DNA of 39,994 nt from Ureaplasma sp. Hg2 (GCA_021378525.1 JAACJW010000006.1:1-39994); one strand, 5' to 3'. Counted from the first letter of the stretch, positions 1 to 12,894 are shown. Program-made: numbers and translations. Notes: generated by a model not told the origin, from the letters alone.

Positions 1-800
1 ACAATAACTGCGGTATCAAAATTAACTGTAATATCAAGACTACCAGCTTTATCATCTATGTTGCTTTTTTTAATCGTTAGCTTATGACCACCACTTAAAT
101 ACCCTGCATCAATTTTCATTCAGTTATTAGTTATATATTGAGAATCAAACTTAATATCATTAACATGCAATGCAAGATCAGAAGGCGTAGGGGGAACTCA
201 ACTAAAATTATACTTAACAATAGGTGGTACATAAACTTTGAAGCCACTAAATGTTTTTGTAGCTGATTTAACTTTAGTGCCATTAAATAAAACAGGCGTA
301 TCAAAATTAACTGTAATATCAAGACTTCCGACATTGTCGTCTACATTACTTCTTGTAATTGTTATACTATGACCATCAGTTATATATGATGGGTCCATTT
401 GTATTCAGTGATCAATAATATATTGATTAGTGAAAGTTTTATCTTTAACGCTTAAGTTAAGATCTGAGGGCGAAGGGCCAACTCAATCAAAGCGATACTT
501 ATCAACCTTTTGGAAATTCTTAAAAGTTGTTGTTGTGGTTTTAACTTCTGAGCCAGCAACTGAAACATTCGTATCAAAATTAACTGTTACATCCATGGTT
601 CCAAGAGTATCATTTACATTAGTTTTTTTAATGGTTAATTTATGGCCATCTTTAAGATATGATGCATCAATATTAATTCAATTCTCAATTATATAAGCGC
701 TATCAAAAGTTTTATCACTTGGATGTAATTTAAGATCTGCGGGCGAAGGATCTATCCAATTAAAATTATAGCCAACAACAGGCGGTGTAACGCCTGTATT
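1..800 (-). repeat. Tandem ~285/273-bp coding repeats in lipoprotein gene
   Basis: A near-identical stretch beginning GTATCAAAATTAACTGT appears at 13, 298 and 571, spaced 285 and 273 bases (95 and 91 codons). Surrounding sequence is also conserved between copies, so these are tandem intragenic repeats that keep the reading frame. Confidence 0.8.
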
Positions 801-1193
801 AAACCCGCTAAATTGAACACTCATTGATGTAACGTTTTGAGTTTTATAAATAATGTTAACGTCGTTGCTGTAGATAACTTGAATGCCCAACAAACCATTT
901 GCATCATCAACATCTAAAATTATTTCTGGGATTTTATGGTGATCGAGATATTGCTTTTTAATATCAGCGTCGCCGTCACCAAAAACAACCCAGTTATTTC
1001 AAATATAGGAAGTACTAAAACTACTTGGTTTTCGCGCCAAATCTGCTGCTGATGGATTTTTCCAGTCTGCATTATAATTGGTTTTGTCAGTTTGTTTTGA
1101 ATCACTAGTGGCGCTACATGCCGATAAAGCAAAAGCCGGTATAGCAACCATCATTAAAATTGCAAAACAACTAATAAATTTTATTTTTTTCAT
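1..1193 (-). CDS. Repeat-containing surface lipoprotein (C-terminus beyond window)
   Basis: The first ~25 residues are a lipoprotein signal peptide (MKKIKF start, hydrophobic core, lipobox LSAC with Cys26), so the product should be a lipid-anchored surface protein. After a short linker there are at least three tandem repeats of 91-95 residues with the pattern W-x-x-P-(S/T)-P-x-D-L, a YI..W.. step, DGH-x-(L/I)-TI, and NFDT before a closing F-x-x-F. The layout resembles the mycoplasma lipoprotein-17 type of repeat. UGA is read as Trp several times. I chose the ATG at 1193, eight bases after AAAGGG; a GTG nine bases further upstream sits directly on that ribosome site. The reading frame is open through the left edge, so at least ~397 residues are present and the end is missing. 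Function is unknown; adhesion or antigenic variation is inference. Confidence 0.85.
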
Positions 1194-1265
1194 AGCGAGC
1201 ACCCTTTATATATATTTTATTATTATTTATTTAATCAACCAATTAAAAAACTTACTTTTGAATAG

Positions 1266-1297
1266 CAAAAAAGCTATACCATAGATATAACTTTTTT
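1266..1297 (-). terminator. Rho-independent terminator of the giant surface-protein gene
   Basis: On the minus transcript an 8-bp stem, GTTATATC paired with GGTATAGC with two G-U pairs and a TAT loop, is followed by a run of six T. The stem can be lengthened by the flanking A and T runs. It lies about 80 bases after the stop codon at 1379. It closely resembles the terminator after atpC at 6970-6993. Confidence 0.75.
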
Positions 1298-1378
1298 TAC
1301 TATAGGCAATTTGTAAGCTTCTAAAGTGGATTTATAATCGCTATCTTCTCTCTAGTTGTCCGTTTTTATTGAGGCAAT

Positions 1379-4300
1379 CTAAGATTTTTTAGTTTTCTTT
1401 TGTTGTTTCTTGAATTGCTTGTAAGTTTGCGGGCCACTTCCCTTTGCATTAACTTTGGCCCTTGGCTTACCTTGATGCATTTGAGGTTTTTTAGTTTTCT
1501 TTTGTTGGTTCTTAAATTGATTGTAAGTTTGTTGTTTAGCTTTTGAATTAAATTTAGCATTAGGTTTTTTATTCGTACTAATTTTAGATTTACCTTTAGC
1601 TTTAATTTTTGTTTTCTTTTTCGAATTAACTCTAGGCTTATCTTCGTCTCTCGAATTAAATTTAGTTTTACTATTGATTTTGTTAGTAGAAGCAGAATTT
1701 GATCATTTAGATCCATTAACTACTTCTTCAGAATTCACATCATCAATTTTATTATGACGTCTAGATTTAACAGATTTTGATGTTTTTTGGAATCCTCCAA
1801 TTAAAGTATCTAATTCTGTGTTGCCATTTAATTTAGATATTTTAGTTAATGATACATCTCTATCATAGTAATATTTTCGGTCACCTTTTGAAAACTTCTT
1901 TTGTTGCAAGCCCATTTTCTTATCGTTCATTATTAAGAAATTGTTTTTATTACTTTGTAATTGAATTCTTTTTTTACGTCGTTTAATTTGTGCTTTAACA
2001 GCTCGTTCTTCACGTGTTTTATTTAAATAATAGAAGATGAATGCAGCTACTAAAATAACTAAAGATGATATTATTAAACCGATAATTAAAGCTAAATCTT
2101 CTGGTTTAATTCCCGATTCAATGGGAAAACCAAAACTAGTTAAATCATAAGAATAAGTTGATGTGGTTGTATCACCGCTTGTTAAATAGTATGTTCCTTC
2201 AACTGTTAAACCACCTTCGCTATTATTGTATTCAAAGTGAATGTCGTCTATTACTAGTGAATGATTTGGATCGTTAACTTGCAAATAAGTGGAGTAATTA
2301 GATGAATTTACAACCGATGGTAAAACAGCTTGAGCCTTTGAAGTTATAACTGTAAATGTTGGTTTAATAGAAGTGCAAGCAAAACCATTCAATGTATGTG
2401 TATAGTTGCCTATTGTTCTAGCGCCGGTTTTTGGTTTGTTTTTATAATAAGTTCCTGAAATCGTTAACTCTCCCTTTTCATTATTTGAACTGAAATGAAT
2501 ATCATTCGGGATTAAAGTTTTACTTGGATCAATTACGTTTATGTATTTAGTATAATTACTTATACCTACTTTTGAAGGTAATGTTTTCGAAGCGGTTGAT
2601 TTTATAATGGTAAATTTTGGTGGCACTATTTTTATAGCAAAACCTGATAAGTCATACGAATAAGAACCTATTGATGTTTGAACATGATTTGTTGACGTTC
2701 AATAATTACCTGAAACTTTTAAAGTGCCATAAGCATCTTGTTGATTTGAGAATGTAATATCTTTTGTAATAAGGGTTTTATCTGGATCAACAACATCTAA
2801 ATAAGTTGAATAGTTTGTGGTATTAACACCAGATGGAAACACACTCGATGAGTTAGCATTTGTTTTAAAAACGGGCTTAGTTACATTTGAGTTAGCAAAA
2901 CCTGATAAGTCATACGAATAAGAACCCATTGATGTTGAAACATGATTTGTTGATGTTCAATATGATCCTGATATTGTTAACGTACCCTTTTTATCATTTT
3001 GATTAGAAATCTTAATATCCTTTGTAATTAATGTTGATGTATTAAATACATCCATATAATTAACATAATTAGTATTGGTTATTTTTGATGGTAATATTTC
3101 TTTTGATTTTGTATTTGGTGTGAAAATTGGTTTCTTTACATCTGTGTTAGCAAAACCTGATAAGTCATACGAATAAGAACCTATTGATGTTGAAACGTGA
3201 TTTGTTGATGTTCAATATGATCCCGATATTGTTAACGTACCGTTGGAATCGTTTTGATTAGAAAATTTAATATCCTTAGGGATTAATGTCTTATCTATAT
3301 CTATAACATTTAAATAAGGAGTGTAATTACCATTAGTTACTTTTGATGGTAAGATTTCAGGAGAACTACTATTTGGTCTGAATATAGGCGCTTTTACACT
3401 TGTGTTAGCAAAACCTGATAAATTATATAAATAAGTACCTGTGGAGGCTTTTGAGGTATGAATAGTTGATGATCAATATGATCCCGATACCGTTAATGTA
3501 CCATCTGTATCATTTTGATTAGAAAATTTAATATCATTTATAATTAACGTTTTTGGGTTGGTTACATCCATATAATTAACATAATTAGTTTTAGTTACTT
3601 TTGATGGTAATATTTCATGTGATCTACCATTTGAGCTAAACACAGGAGAAGTTACATTTGTGTTAGCAAACCCTGATAAGTCATACGAATAAGAACCTAT
3701 TGATGTTTGAACATGATTTGATGATGTTCAATACTTTCCTGAAATAGTCAAAGTACCATTCTTATCGTTTTGATTAGAAATTTTGACATCGCTTGTGATT
3801 AATGTATTATCTGAATCTTTAACTTTTAAATAATTAGTGTAATTAGTATTTGATATAGATGAAGGTAATATTTCTTTGGCATTAGTTCTTAATGTGAAAG
3901 TTGGTGCTGTTACGTTAGTATTAGCAAAACCCGATAAGTCATACGAATAAGAACCTATTGATGTTGAAACATGATTTGTTGATGTTCAATATGATCCTGA
4001 TATTGTTAACGTACCCTTTTTATCGTTAGTATTAGTAAATTTAATATCGTTTACAATTAACGTCCCATTTGGGTCGTTGGCTTTTATATATGTAGTATAG
4101 TTAGTGGTGTCTATTTTTGAAGGGACGATGTCTTGTGATTTACTAGTTGGTTTGAATGTTGGTGCTACTACATTTGTATTAGCAAAACCTGTTAGGTTGT
4201 ATGAATATTTTAATTTTGATGTTTGAGTTGTGGTTGATCAATAGTCACCAGAAACTGTTAAAGTACCTTTCTTATCATTCTCATTAGTAAATTTAATATC

Positions 4301-6898
4301 GTTCGTAATTAATGCATTATTAGAATCTGTGACTTTTATATAAGTTGTATAATTACTATTATTTATAGATGAGGGTAATACCTCTCCAACTATTGTTTTA
4401 TCTGTAAAAACTGGAGCATTAGTAGTATTCGCAAATCCCGACAATGGATAACTAAAAGAGCCGATGTTGGTGGTTGATGTTTTATCATTAGTTGTATGAT
4501 ATTTACCAGAAACTGTTAAAGTACCCTTTTTATCATTCTGATTAGTAAATTTAATGTCTTTTGGGATTAATACATTACTAGGATCATTAATTGTTAAATA
4601 AGGTGTGTAATTTAAACTATTTATTGCTGAAGGTAAAATTTGTGGTGAATTGTTATTGATTGTGATTGTTGGTTTTGTTGTATTACTATAAATAAATCCT
4701 TTAATAAAATATGAATAGAAATCAAATGGTGTTCCGGCCGTATGACTTGTCGTTGTATAGAATTTGATTCTAAAATCTAATTCCCCTGCTGAATTATGGG
4801 GAGTAATACTTTCAACATCGACAATGTCTGATTGATCACTTATATTTAAGTAAGTTTTATAATTGCTCTTGGAAACGACTGAAGGTAATACTTTTGTCCC
4901 AGCAGGACTAATTGTTATAGTTGGTTGAGATTCATTTGTGGCGAAACCTGATAATGAAACTTGGACTGAAAGAATCTTACTTGAACTTCATGACGTAGAA
5001 CGATAAAATACTTTAAAAATTGAATTAGAATAAGTAATATTTGTAAGTTGATCTTTTGCTATTCCAGTGATTGTTACATAATCACTAACATTGGTTTTAG
5101 TGTCTATGGGATTATTAGCTATTATTTTTTTGTCGAAAGCACTTTCGGTAATCGTACTAATATTCGTTTGATTAGGGTTTAGTGTTGGTGCTGGGTTTAT
5201 AGTTGCAAAACCTGTTATGGTTGTTTGGGTTGAAATTGGTGTACTTGTCGTTGAACTATTTGGATGAAAATAAAGTGTAAAAATATTAGTATTAGTATCA
5301 AAAGTAATATTTGTAATTAAATTTGGAGCTATTCCACCAATTTTCACATAATTCTTAATATTGCTAATAGTGGTGGTTGGATTATTAGGCGTAATTAATT
5401 TATTAAAATCAGCATTTGTAATTTTTTGAATATTAGATTGATTAATAGCGAATGTTGGTTTAAAGGAACTCTTTTCAAAACCTTTATATCACCCATATAA
5501 TGAACTGGTTGGGGCATTAGCACCTTTATATGTGGTTGAATAATAAACAACATTGATATCTAATTCACCACCCGCATTTCATGGGTTGAAACTAAATTTA
5601 CTTGGAATTAATACACCATCTGGATCATAAACATAAAAATAAGATCTAAAATTTGAAGCGTTAACATTGGCAGGCAATTCATGTGGTGCAGTCCCTGGAT
5701 TTGTGCTTAAATGAGGTCCTTTACTATTCCTAGCAAATCCCCCTATAACATAAGAATACGGATTTTGTTTACCTGTTTTTGAATGGTCTGATGTTTGATA
5801 ATAATTACCACTAATAGTAAGTTGTCCTGCCTTATCATTACTACTAAATTTAATGTCATTAATTATCAATGCATTATCTGGATCAATCGTTCTTAAATAA
5901 GTTGTGTAGTTAGTATTATCAACTTTTGATGGTACTTTTTCTTGTGCATGCTTTGTAATTGAAAATTTTGGGGCGGTGTTTCCATCATAAAATCCTTGTA
6001 AATTATAAGTTTTGGTTTCTGTTCTTGATCCTGACTTTTGAATATTAGTTGAATAATATTTGATTTTAAAATCAAGTTCTCCTGTTGTATCATGCGGAGT
6101 TATACTTACAACACTACTAATTTGATGAGATGGGGTTATATCTAAGTAGGTGCTATAATTAGATGCTGTCACAATTGAAGCGCGCACTTTATTACCGCTA
6201 CTATTAACAATGATTGTTGGTGGTGGAACAGTTGTTAAGAAACCTGATATAGTTTGATTGAAAGTGCCTTTATGAGTTTTCTTTTGATCTGAATAATAAC
6301 GACCTGATACTGTTACAGTTCCTTTGCTAACATCAGATGAAATATTGGTAAGATTGATAAACACACTATCGGGGTCTGTTTTAGTTAAGTAAGTTGAATA
6401 ATTAGTAATACTAACTTTTGAGGCAAAATTATTTCTACCAGCATTAGTAATTGTGAATGTGGGTTTAGTAGAATTCCCAACACCTAATTGAAAAGTGTGG
6501 GTAGTGTGTGCTGTTGTTCCGTTCGGTAGATAACTTGAAAAATCAATCTTCGCTTGATTTGATCCTTTATTAATTAAAAGCGTTTTACTATGGATATTAG
6601 TCGATGAGATATTTACTACATCACGATATTCCACATATTTAGTACTTCACGATTGTCCTACTTGGGGACAAGTAGATGAGTTATAATCATGGGTGATAGC
6701 AGCCGTATGAACTACAATGGTATAGGAAATACCAGACCCAACGTCAGTATTAGAAATTCAATCCCCATTAGCAGTAAGATTAGATGTACTTGATTCCGGG
6801 TCAATTTGGGTCTTATTATCTTGAATTAATAGTGGCACAAGCACAATTGGTGTGAGCAACAATGACAAGCCGAGGCCAAAAAAATGTATTTTTTTCAT
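1379..6898 (-). CDS. Giant repeat surface protein with C-terminal membrane anchor and basic tail
   Basis: The frame is continuous for 1839 residues when UGA is Trp; each apparent break is a TGA. Residues 1-~27 are a signal sequence without a lipobox Cys. About 17 repeats of ~86 residues follow. The consensus is LPS-x-(V/I)-x-x-x-NY-x-x-Y-(L/I), D-P-x-x-x-L-I-x-x-D-I-x-F, N-D-x-x-GTL-(T/K)-(V/I)-SG-x-YW, ending Y-x-Y-x-L-SGFA. This looks like the lipoprotein-17 (Pfam PF04200) domain of mycoplasma surface proteins. Repeats 5 and 6 are shorter and divergent. One transmembrane helix lies near 1602-1625, followed by ~214 very basic residues that should be cytoplasmic. The ATG has AAAGGGTG just upstream. 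It stands alone between two terminators. A role in adhesion or antigenic size variation is inference. Confidence 0.88.
2630..4440 (-). repeat. Near-identical ~258-bp tandem repeats in the giant surface gene
   Basis: A segment encoding the Y-S-Y-D-L-SGFA end of the domain recurs with very few changes near 2638, 2896, 3149, 3668 and 3927, with a more divergent copy near 3407. The period is about 258 bases (86 codons). Copies outside this block share the protein pattern but much less DNA identity, so this block is the recently expanded or homogenised part of the gene. Confidence 0.8.
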
Positions 6899-6969
6899 AG
6901 TAAACACCCTTTATTATATTTTAATCTTATTAAAGTAATAAACCCTTAAAATGCTTGATTTTGGGTAAC

Positions 6970-6993
6970 AAAAAACTATATCATAGATATAGT
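6970..6993 (-). terminator. Rho-independent terminator of the ATP synthase operon
   Basis: Nine bases after the atpC stop, the minus transcript has a perfect 8-bp stem, ACTATATC and GATATAGT with loop TAT, followed directly by a T run. Orientation and position fit the end of the atp operon. Confidence 0.85.
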
Positions 6994-7001
6994 CTCTTTT
7001 C

Positions 7002-7411
7002 TTACTTGGTTGATAAAGCTTTCATTTTTTGCAATTGGCGGTCTAATGCCGCTTCCAATTGACGATATTTATTAGAACTCTTATCAGAAATAGTTTTAAG
7101 TTGATCCTGAAGTTTCTTAATATCGTTGTTAATATAATCTTCACGTAGTTTTTCTTTGTATTCAAAGTAGTCTGTAAAGATTTTAACACTACCACGTTCA
7201 ACATATAGTAATCCGCCAGTGATAATCGCTTCTTCACGTTTATCACCTTTCTTATTTCTAATGTAGCTCGTACAGTTTTGGAGAATCCCAATCATGGGAG
7301 CAATGTTCCCACCGATTGTGATTCGACCATCGACTGTTGCAGTTTCGATGTTAGTTACTTCTTCATCAAATTTAGTTCCAGTTGGTGTGATGATTTTTAA
7401 TCTTGTGGACA

Positions 7412-7412
<1 letters not shown>
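7002..7412 (-). CDS. atpC: ATP synthase subunit epsilon
   Basis: This is the 136-residue epsilon subunit of the F1 central stalk, which couples rotation to catalysis and can inhibit ATP hydrolysis. The N-terminal beta sandwich is recognisable (ITPTG at the start, then a G-R-I-T-I-G-x-x-x-A-P stretch near residues 29-40 and GGLLYVE near 67-73). It is followed by a Lys/Gln-rich helical C-terminal hairpin. It is the last gene of the operon; its ATG overlaps the atpD stop by one base (TAATG), implying coupled translation, and a strong terminator follows. Confidence 0.95.
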
Positions 7413-8812
<1,400 letters not shown>

Positions 8813-8822
8813 TTACTTTGAT

Positions 8823-9674
8823 TTAATTTGCGCCACTACCGGCAATAATTTCGGTAATTTCGTTTGTAATATTACTTTGACGAACACGATTGTATTGTAA
8901 TTTATATTTATCAATTAATTCGTTTGCGTTCTTTGTCGCAGTATCCATCGCGTTTCTACGTGATGCGTTTTCACTTACTTTTGATTCAATGTATGAACCA
9001 TAAATCATTGTTGCCATATAACTTGGTAACAAAGATTCAACAACTTCATCAACTCCTGGTTCAAAATCAAATTGTAATGCGTTAACAGTTAAGTTTTGAT
9101 TTTCTAGGATTGATTTATCAAAAGGGATAACATCCATTTTGGTTGCGTTGAAGGTTAATGCGTTAACAAATTTTGTGTATAACATTTTGATTTCATTAAC
9201 TTCTCCACTTTTATATAATCTTAAGATATCGGCTCCTAAACGAGCACATACATCATAATCGAATTCATTATCGTTGAAGTTATAAGTATTGATAATTTGA
9301 TCACCCATTTTTTTGGTTTTTCAAAAATCAACACCACGACGACCGATAACGATTATTTTGTCTTGAGGTCTTACCATTGAATAAGCTAGTTTGCTAACGT
9401 TAGCATTATATGATCCACATAAACCCATAGTTGAGTTAATGACAATATATAATCGCGAATCCTTAGCATTTTTAACTTTCAAAAATTCAACATCTCCACA
9501 AATTGATAATAGATATCCAACAACATTGTAATATTCTTGATAGTAATCTTGAATATCCAAATATAATTTTTTTTGTTTTCTTAATTTAGACGATGCTACT
9601 AAATGCATTGCCTTTGTAATTTTAGCGGTAGTTTGAACAGATGCTATTTTTCTCTTGATTGCTTCTAAAGACAT
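8823..9674 (-). CDS. atpG: ATP synthase subunit gamma
   Basis: This 283-residue protein is the rotor shaft of F1. The N-terminal helix with R-K-I-A-S-V-Q-T-T-x-K-I-T-K-A-M is diagnostic, as is the C-terminal helix with S-R-R-N-A-M-D-x-A-T-x-N-A. A UGA at 9318-9320 encodes Trp within the Rossmann-like part. It starts only two bases after the stop of the unknown membrane-protein gene at 9677-10258. AAGGAACGGG upstream, inside that gene, serves as ribosome site, so the two genes are tightly linked. Confidence 0.96.
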
Positions 9675-9676
9675 TT

Positions 9677-10258
9677 TTAAGCACCCGTTCCTTCCATAAT
9701 AGGTTGAGCAATTGCTCCACCTAATTTTTTAGCTTTTTTAGCCGCTAGTTTTTCAGCCTTTTTTTGTTCCTTAAGTAATTTTCTTTCCAATTTAACTGCC
9801 GGTTCTGGTCTTGGTCTATATTTCAATAATAAACCAACTATTAATCATAATATTAGTGGAACTAACATTAATCATCCGAAAGCGTTACCTCACATGTAAC
9901 TTGAATAAGTTGAACTAACATTAGGCAATACTTCAGCTATCACTTTGCCAGTGGTAGGGTCAATCGGCGGGTTTAATAAATATCTATAATGAGCAAGCAT
10001 GTAAGCTTGACCATTATTAACTTTAACCATTTCTCAAACATTCGGTTGAATATTTTTATTGATATTTTGTCAAATTTCGTTACTTTTATTATCCTTAATT
10101 GTATGAGTTAACCAGGCGAAGTCGCTTGCATATTGATTTGATATCCACGCTAAACCAATTATTGCGTATATTAGCATTGCTAAACAAATAATTGAATAAA
10201 CTACTAATATTGATAATTGAATTTTGCGTTTTTTACTTAAGTTTTTTACTTTTAACAT
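9677..10258 (-). CDS. Unknown two-helix membrane protein inserted in the atp operon
   Basis: This 193-residue gene lies between atpA and atpG, where canonical atp operons have nothing. Layout: basic N-terminus (K-K-R-K), transmembrane helix at ~13-38, a Trp/Tyr/Asn-rich extracellular segment at 40-120, a second transmembrane helix at ~122-146, then a Lys/Ala/Glu-rich cytoplasmic tail at 147-193. UGA codes for Trp at several positions. No strong ribosome site precedes the ATG, which lies 17 bases after the atpA stop, so translation may depend on coupling. The tail resembles the C-terminal tail of AtpB, also at DNA level. I do not recognise the family. Position suggests an accessory or structural subunit of the ATP synthase; that is inference. 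Confidence 0.85.
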
Positions 10259-10275
10259 TGTGTTTTAATCACAAC

Positions 10276-12351
10276 TTATAAATAAGTTGGTCCTTTAATA
10301 GCTGTTAGGTTGTAGTCAGCTAATGTTTTAGGCGAATCAAATTTCTTTGCTTCGTCAATTAAGAAAACGTGAGCTGTTTTAGAACCACTAAATTTTTCAG
10401 TAAATTTATCTTTTGATAAATTTGTTTCATCTTTAACTTTTTTATATACAGTTGCAATCGGTCCAGAAACTAATTCTTTAATACTTGCTTCACCAATAAT
10501 GACTTTGTCTTTCTTGTTGAAGAAAATAATTTTCTTAACTTCCTTATCACTAAAACCTTTAACAATTAAAGCTTTTAAAGATTTATCAAATACGCTCATA
10601 ATTTCGGTTGCGTTAAAGCTAATAATAGCTGTTTTAACATTTGCTGCTTGAGACACTTCAGGTGTTTTTGATACATCTGTTGTTTCTTGCTTTGTTTCAA
10701 CTTCGGGTTTAGTTGCTTTAGGGGCAACTGGAGCTTCAGTTTTTTTTGTTTCAACTCCACCTTGAATTGCTTCAAGCGCTTTACTTTCATCATTTGTAAC
10801 ATCTAATCCTTCTAGTGAAAAATCAGTTGTGTATGCGTAGTTTGGTACACCTTTAAGAAATTGACGAATCATGCCTTTAATTTCAGCTTTGAAAGCTAAT
10901 ACTAATACATCGCTAAATGCTTTGCTTTTTTCTAATGTCGATCTTAATTTAGTGCCTTTAAAATGTTTTACTATATCAGATTTAAATCGCGAAATATCTT
11001 CAACTGGAATATAGCTAATCATGTGATGTTTAATAGTAAACAAAATAATCGCTTCATCTGTTTGTTGATACGGCTTGTTCTGAGGTTGTTTGATAATTTC
11101 CATTACCCGTTTCCCATGATCAAGAATTTTCTTAGTAGCAGAATCTAAATCTGAACCAAATTGACTAAAAGCATCTAATTCACGATAACTTGCCAATTCG
11201 ATTCTAAGACTAGAACCAACTTGTTTAACTGATTTAATTTGGGCATCCCCACCAACTCGTGATACTGATAACCCTGCATCAACAGCGGGTCTTTGACCTG
11301 CGTTGAATAATGGTGTCATCATAAATAATTGACCATCAGTAATCGAAATAACATTGGTTGGAATATATGCTGAGATATCACCCGCTTGAGTTTCGATAAT
11401 TGGAAGGGCTGTAATTGAGCCTCCCCCATTATCTTTGTTCAAACGACAAGCACGTTCAAGTAAACGACTATGTAAATAAAATACATCCCCAGGATAAGCT
11501 TCTCTCCCTGGCGGTCGTCTAAGCAATAACGATAATGTTCGATAAGCAACTGCATGCTTACTTAAATCATCGTAAATGATTAGTACGTCTTCTCCTTGCG
11601 ACATTCAGTATTCAGCCATTGTAACTCCAGCGAATGGAGCAATATATTTAAGGGCTGGTAAGTCAGCAGCTGTAGCTGATACAATAGTTGTATAAGCCAT
11701 AGCTCCTAAGTTTTCTAGATTACGTACAATACTTGCAACTGTTGAATTTTTTTGACCAATTGCAACATATACACAACGTACGTTTTTTCCTTTTTGATTA
11801 ATAATAGCATCTATCGCAACTGTTGTTTTACCAGTTTGACGGTCACCAATGATTAACTCACGTTGACCCTTTCCAATTGGGAACATTGAATCTATTACTA
11901 GAATCCCTGTTTCCAACGGTTGGTTTACTGACTTTCTAGTCATAACTCCAGGTGCAACTTTTTCGATTGGTAAAGCTTTATCAGTTTTGATTTTACCTTT
12001 ACCATCAATCGGTTGACCGATCGCATTAACGACACGGCCTGAAAGCGCGTTCCCCACAGGAACTTGCATAATTCGTTTTGAACGAACAACTCTATCGCCT
12101 TCTTGAATTTCTTCGAATTCTCCAAGCATAACCACACCAACTGAATCTTCTTCAAGATTCAATGCCATACCTTCTGTCCCATTTTCAAAAATAAGGATTT
12201 CATTAAGCATCGCATTGTCTAACCCACTTACTTTGGCAATTCCATCACCGATGGTGATAACTTTACCTTCTTCAGCAGTTAATATCTTGTCAGAATATTT
12301 TTTGATTTGATTTTGGATAACGGTTGAAAATTCGTCTAATTTAATAGCCAT
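10276..12351 (-). CDS. atpA: ATP synthase subunit alpha with ~170-residue C-terminal extension
   Basis: Residues 1-~515 are a standard F1 alpha subunit: P-loop GDRQTGKT at 169-176, the [11 protein letters not shown] stretch after the UGA-encoded Trp at codon 249, PGREAYPGD, and the SVSRVGG arginine-finger motif ending at Arg365. The gene does not stop there. A Lys/Thr/Pro/Glu-rich linker (~519-571) leads to a mixed alpha/beta-looking domain of ~120 residues (572-691) that I do not recognise. Total length is 691 residues against ~500-550 for the family. The start is the ATG directly after atpH, with an AGGAAG ribosome site. The extension is in frame and free of low-quality signs, so it looks genuine. 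Confidence 0.96.
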
Positions 12352-12354
12352 AAT

Positions 12355-12894
12355 TTATCTTCCTTTCTCACTAATTTTTCTAAGATTTTTTAATCTTCCT
12401 TGTAATGTTGAATCAACAGTCTTTGATGCAAAACTAAGTTTTACGCCACCGATAACGGTGGGATCAATGATGTTTCGATATTCAACTTTACTACTATATT
12501 TTTTTTCTATTGCTTTAACAATTTTTTTTGTTTCAGCATCAGTCAATGGATATGCTGTTCTAATTTCTAGAAACATAACCTTTAAATAATCATTTGTCTC
12601 ATGAACTAATATTTTCATTATTTGTTCTATATATTTCATAACATTTTTGTCAATTAATAAATAAAAGAAATTAATTAAATATATTGGTGCGCCTTTAAAT
12701 ATAGCGTTTACCACTTTTTTACGTTCATCCTTACTAATGTTTGGACACATTAGAATTTCAACTATTTTTTTATTTGCTTTGAAAGCATATAAGATATGTT
12801 TGAACCAAACAAAGTATTCTTCTACTTTGTTTTGTTCTTTTGCAATGTTAAGCATTGCAAGTGCAAAATTTTCTGCAATATCTGATCTAGTCAT
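12355..12894 (-). CDS. atpH: ATP synthase subunit delta
   Basis: The 179-residue delta subunit joins F1 to the peripheral stalk. The N-terminal helical bundle (A-x-x-F-A-x-A-L-like start) and the C-terminal I-D-P-x-V-I-G-G-V signature near residues 146-155 support the call, as does its place between atpF and atpA. Its start overlaps the end of atpF by eight bases, and the atpA ATG follows the stop by three bases. Confidence 0.93.
   Translation of the reverse strand: MTRSDIAENFALAMLNIAKEQNKVEEYFVWFKHILYAFKANKKIVEILMCPNISKDERKKVVNAIFKGAPIYLINFFYLLIDKNVMKYIEQIMKILVHETNDYLKVMFLEIRTAYPLTDAETKKIVKAIEKKYSSKVEYRNIIDPTVIGGVKLSFASKTVDSTLQGRLKNLRKISEKGR

Noticed and set aside
1-4440. Tandem repeats considered as a CRISPR array
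   Set aside because: Units of ~258-285 bases keep one reading frame and encode protein domains; there are no short repeats with unique spacers and no cas genes.
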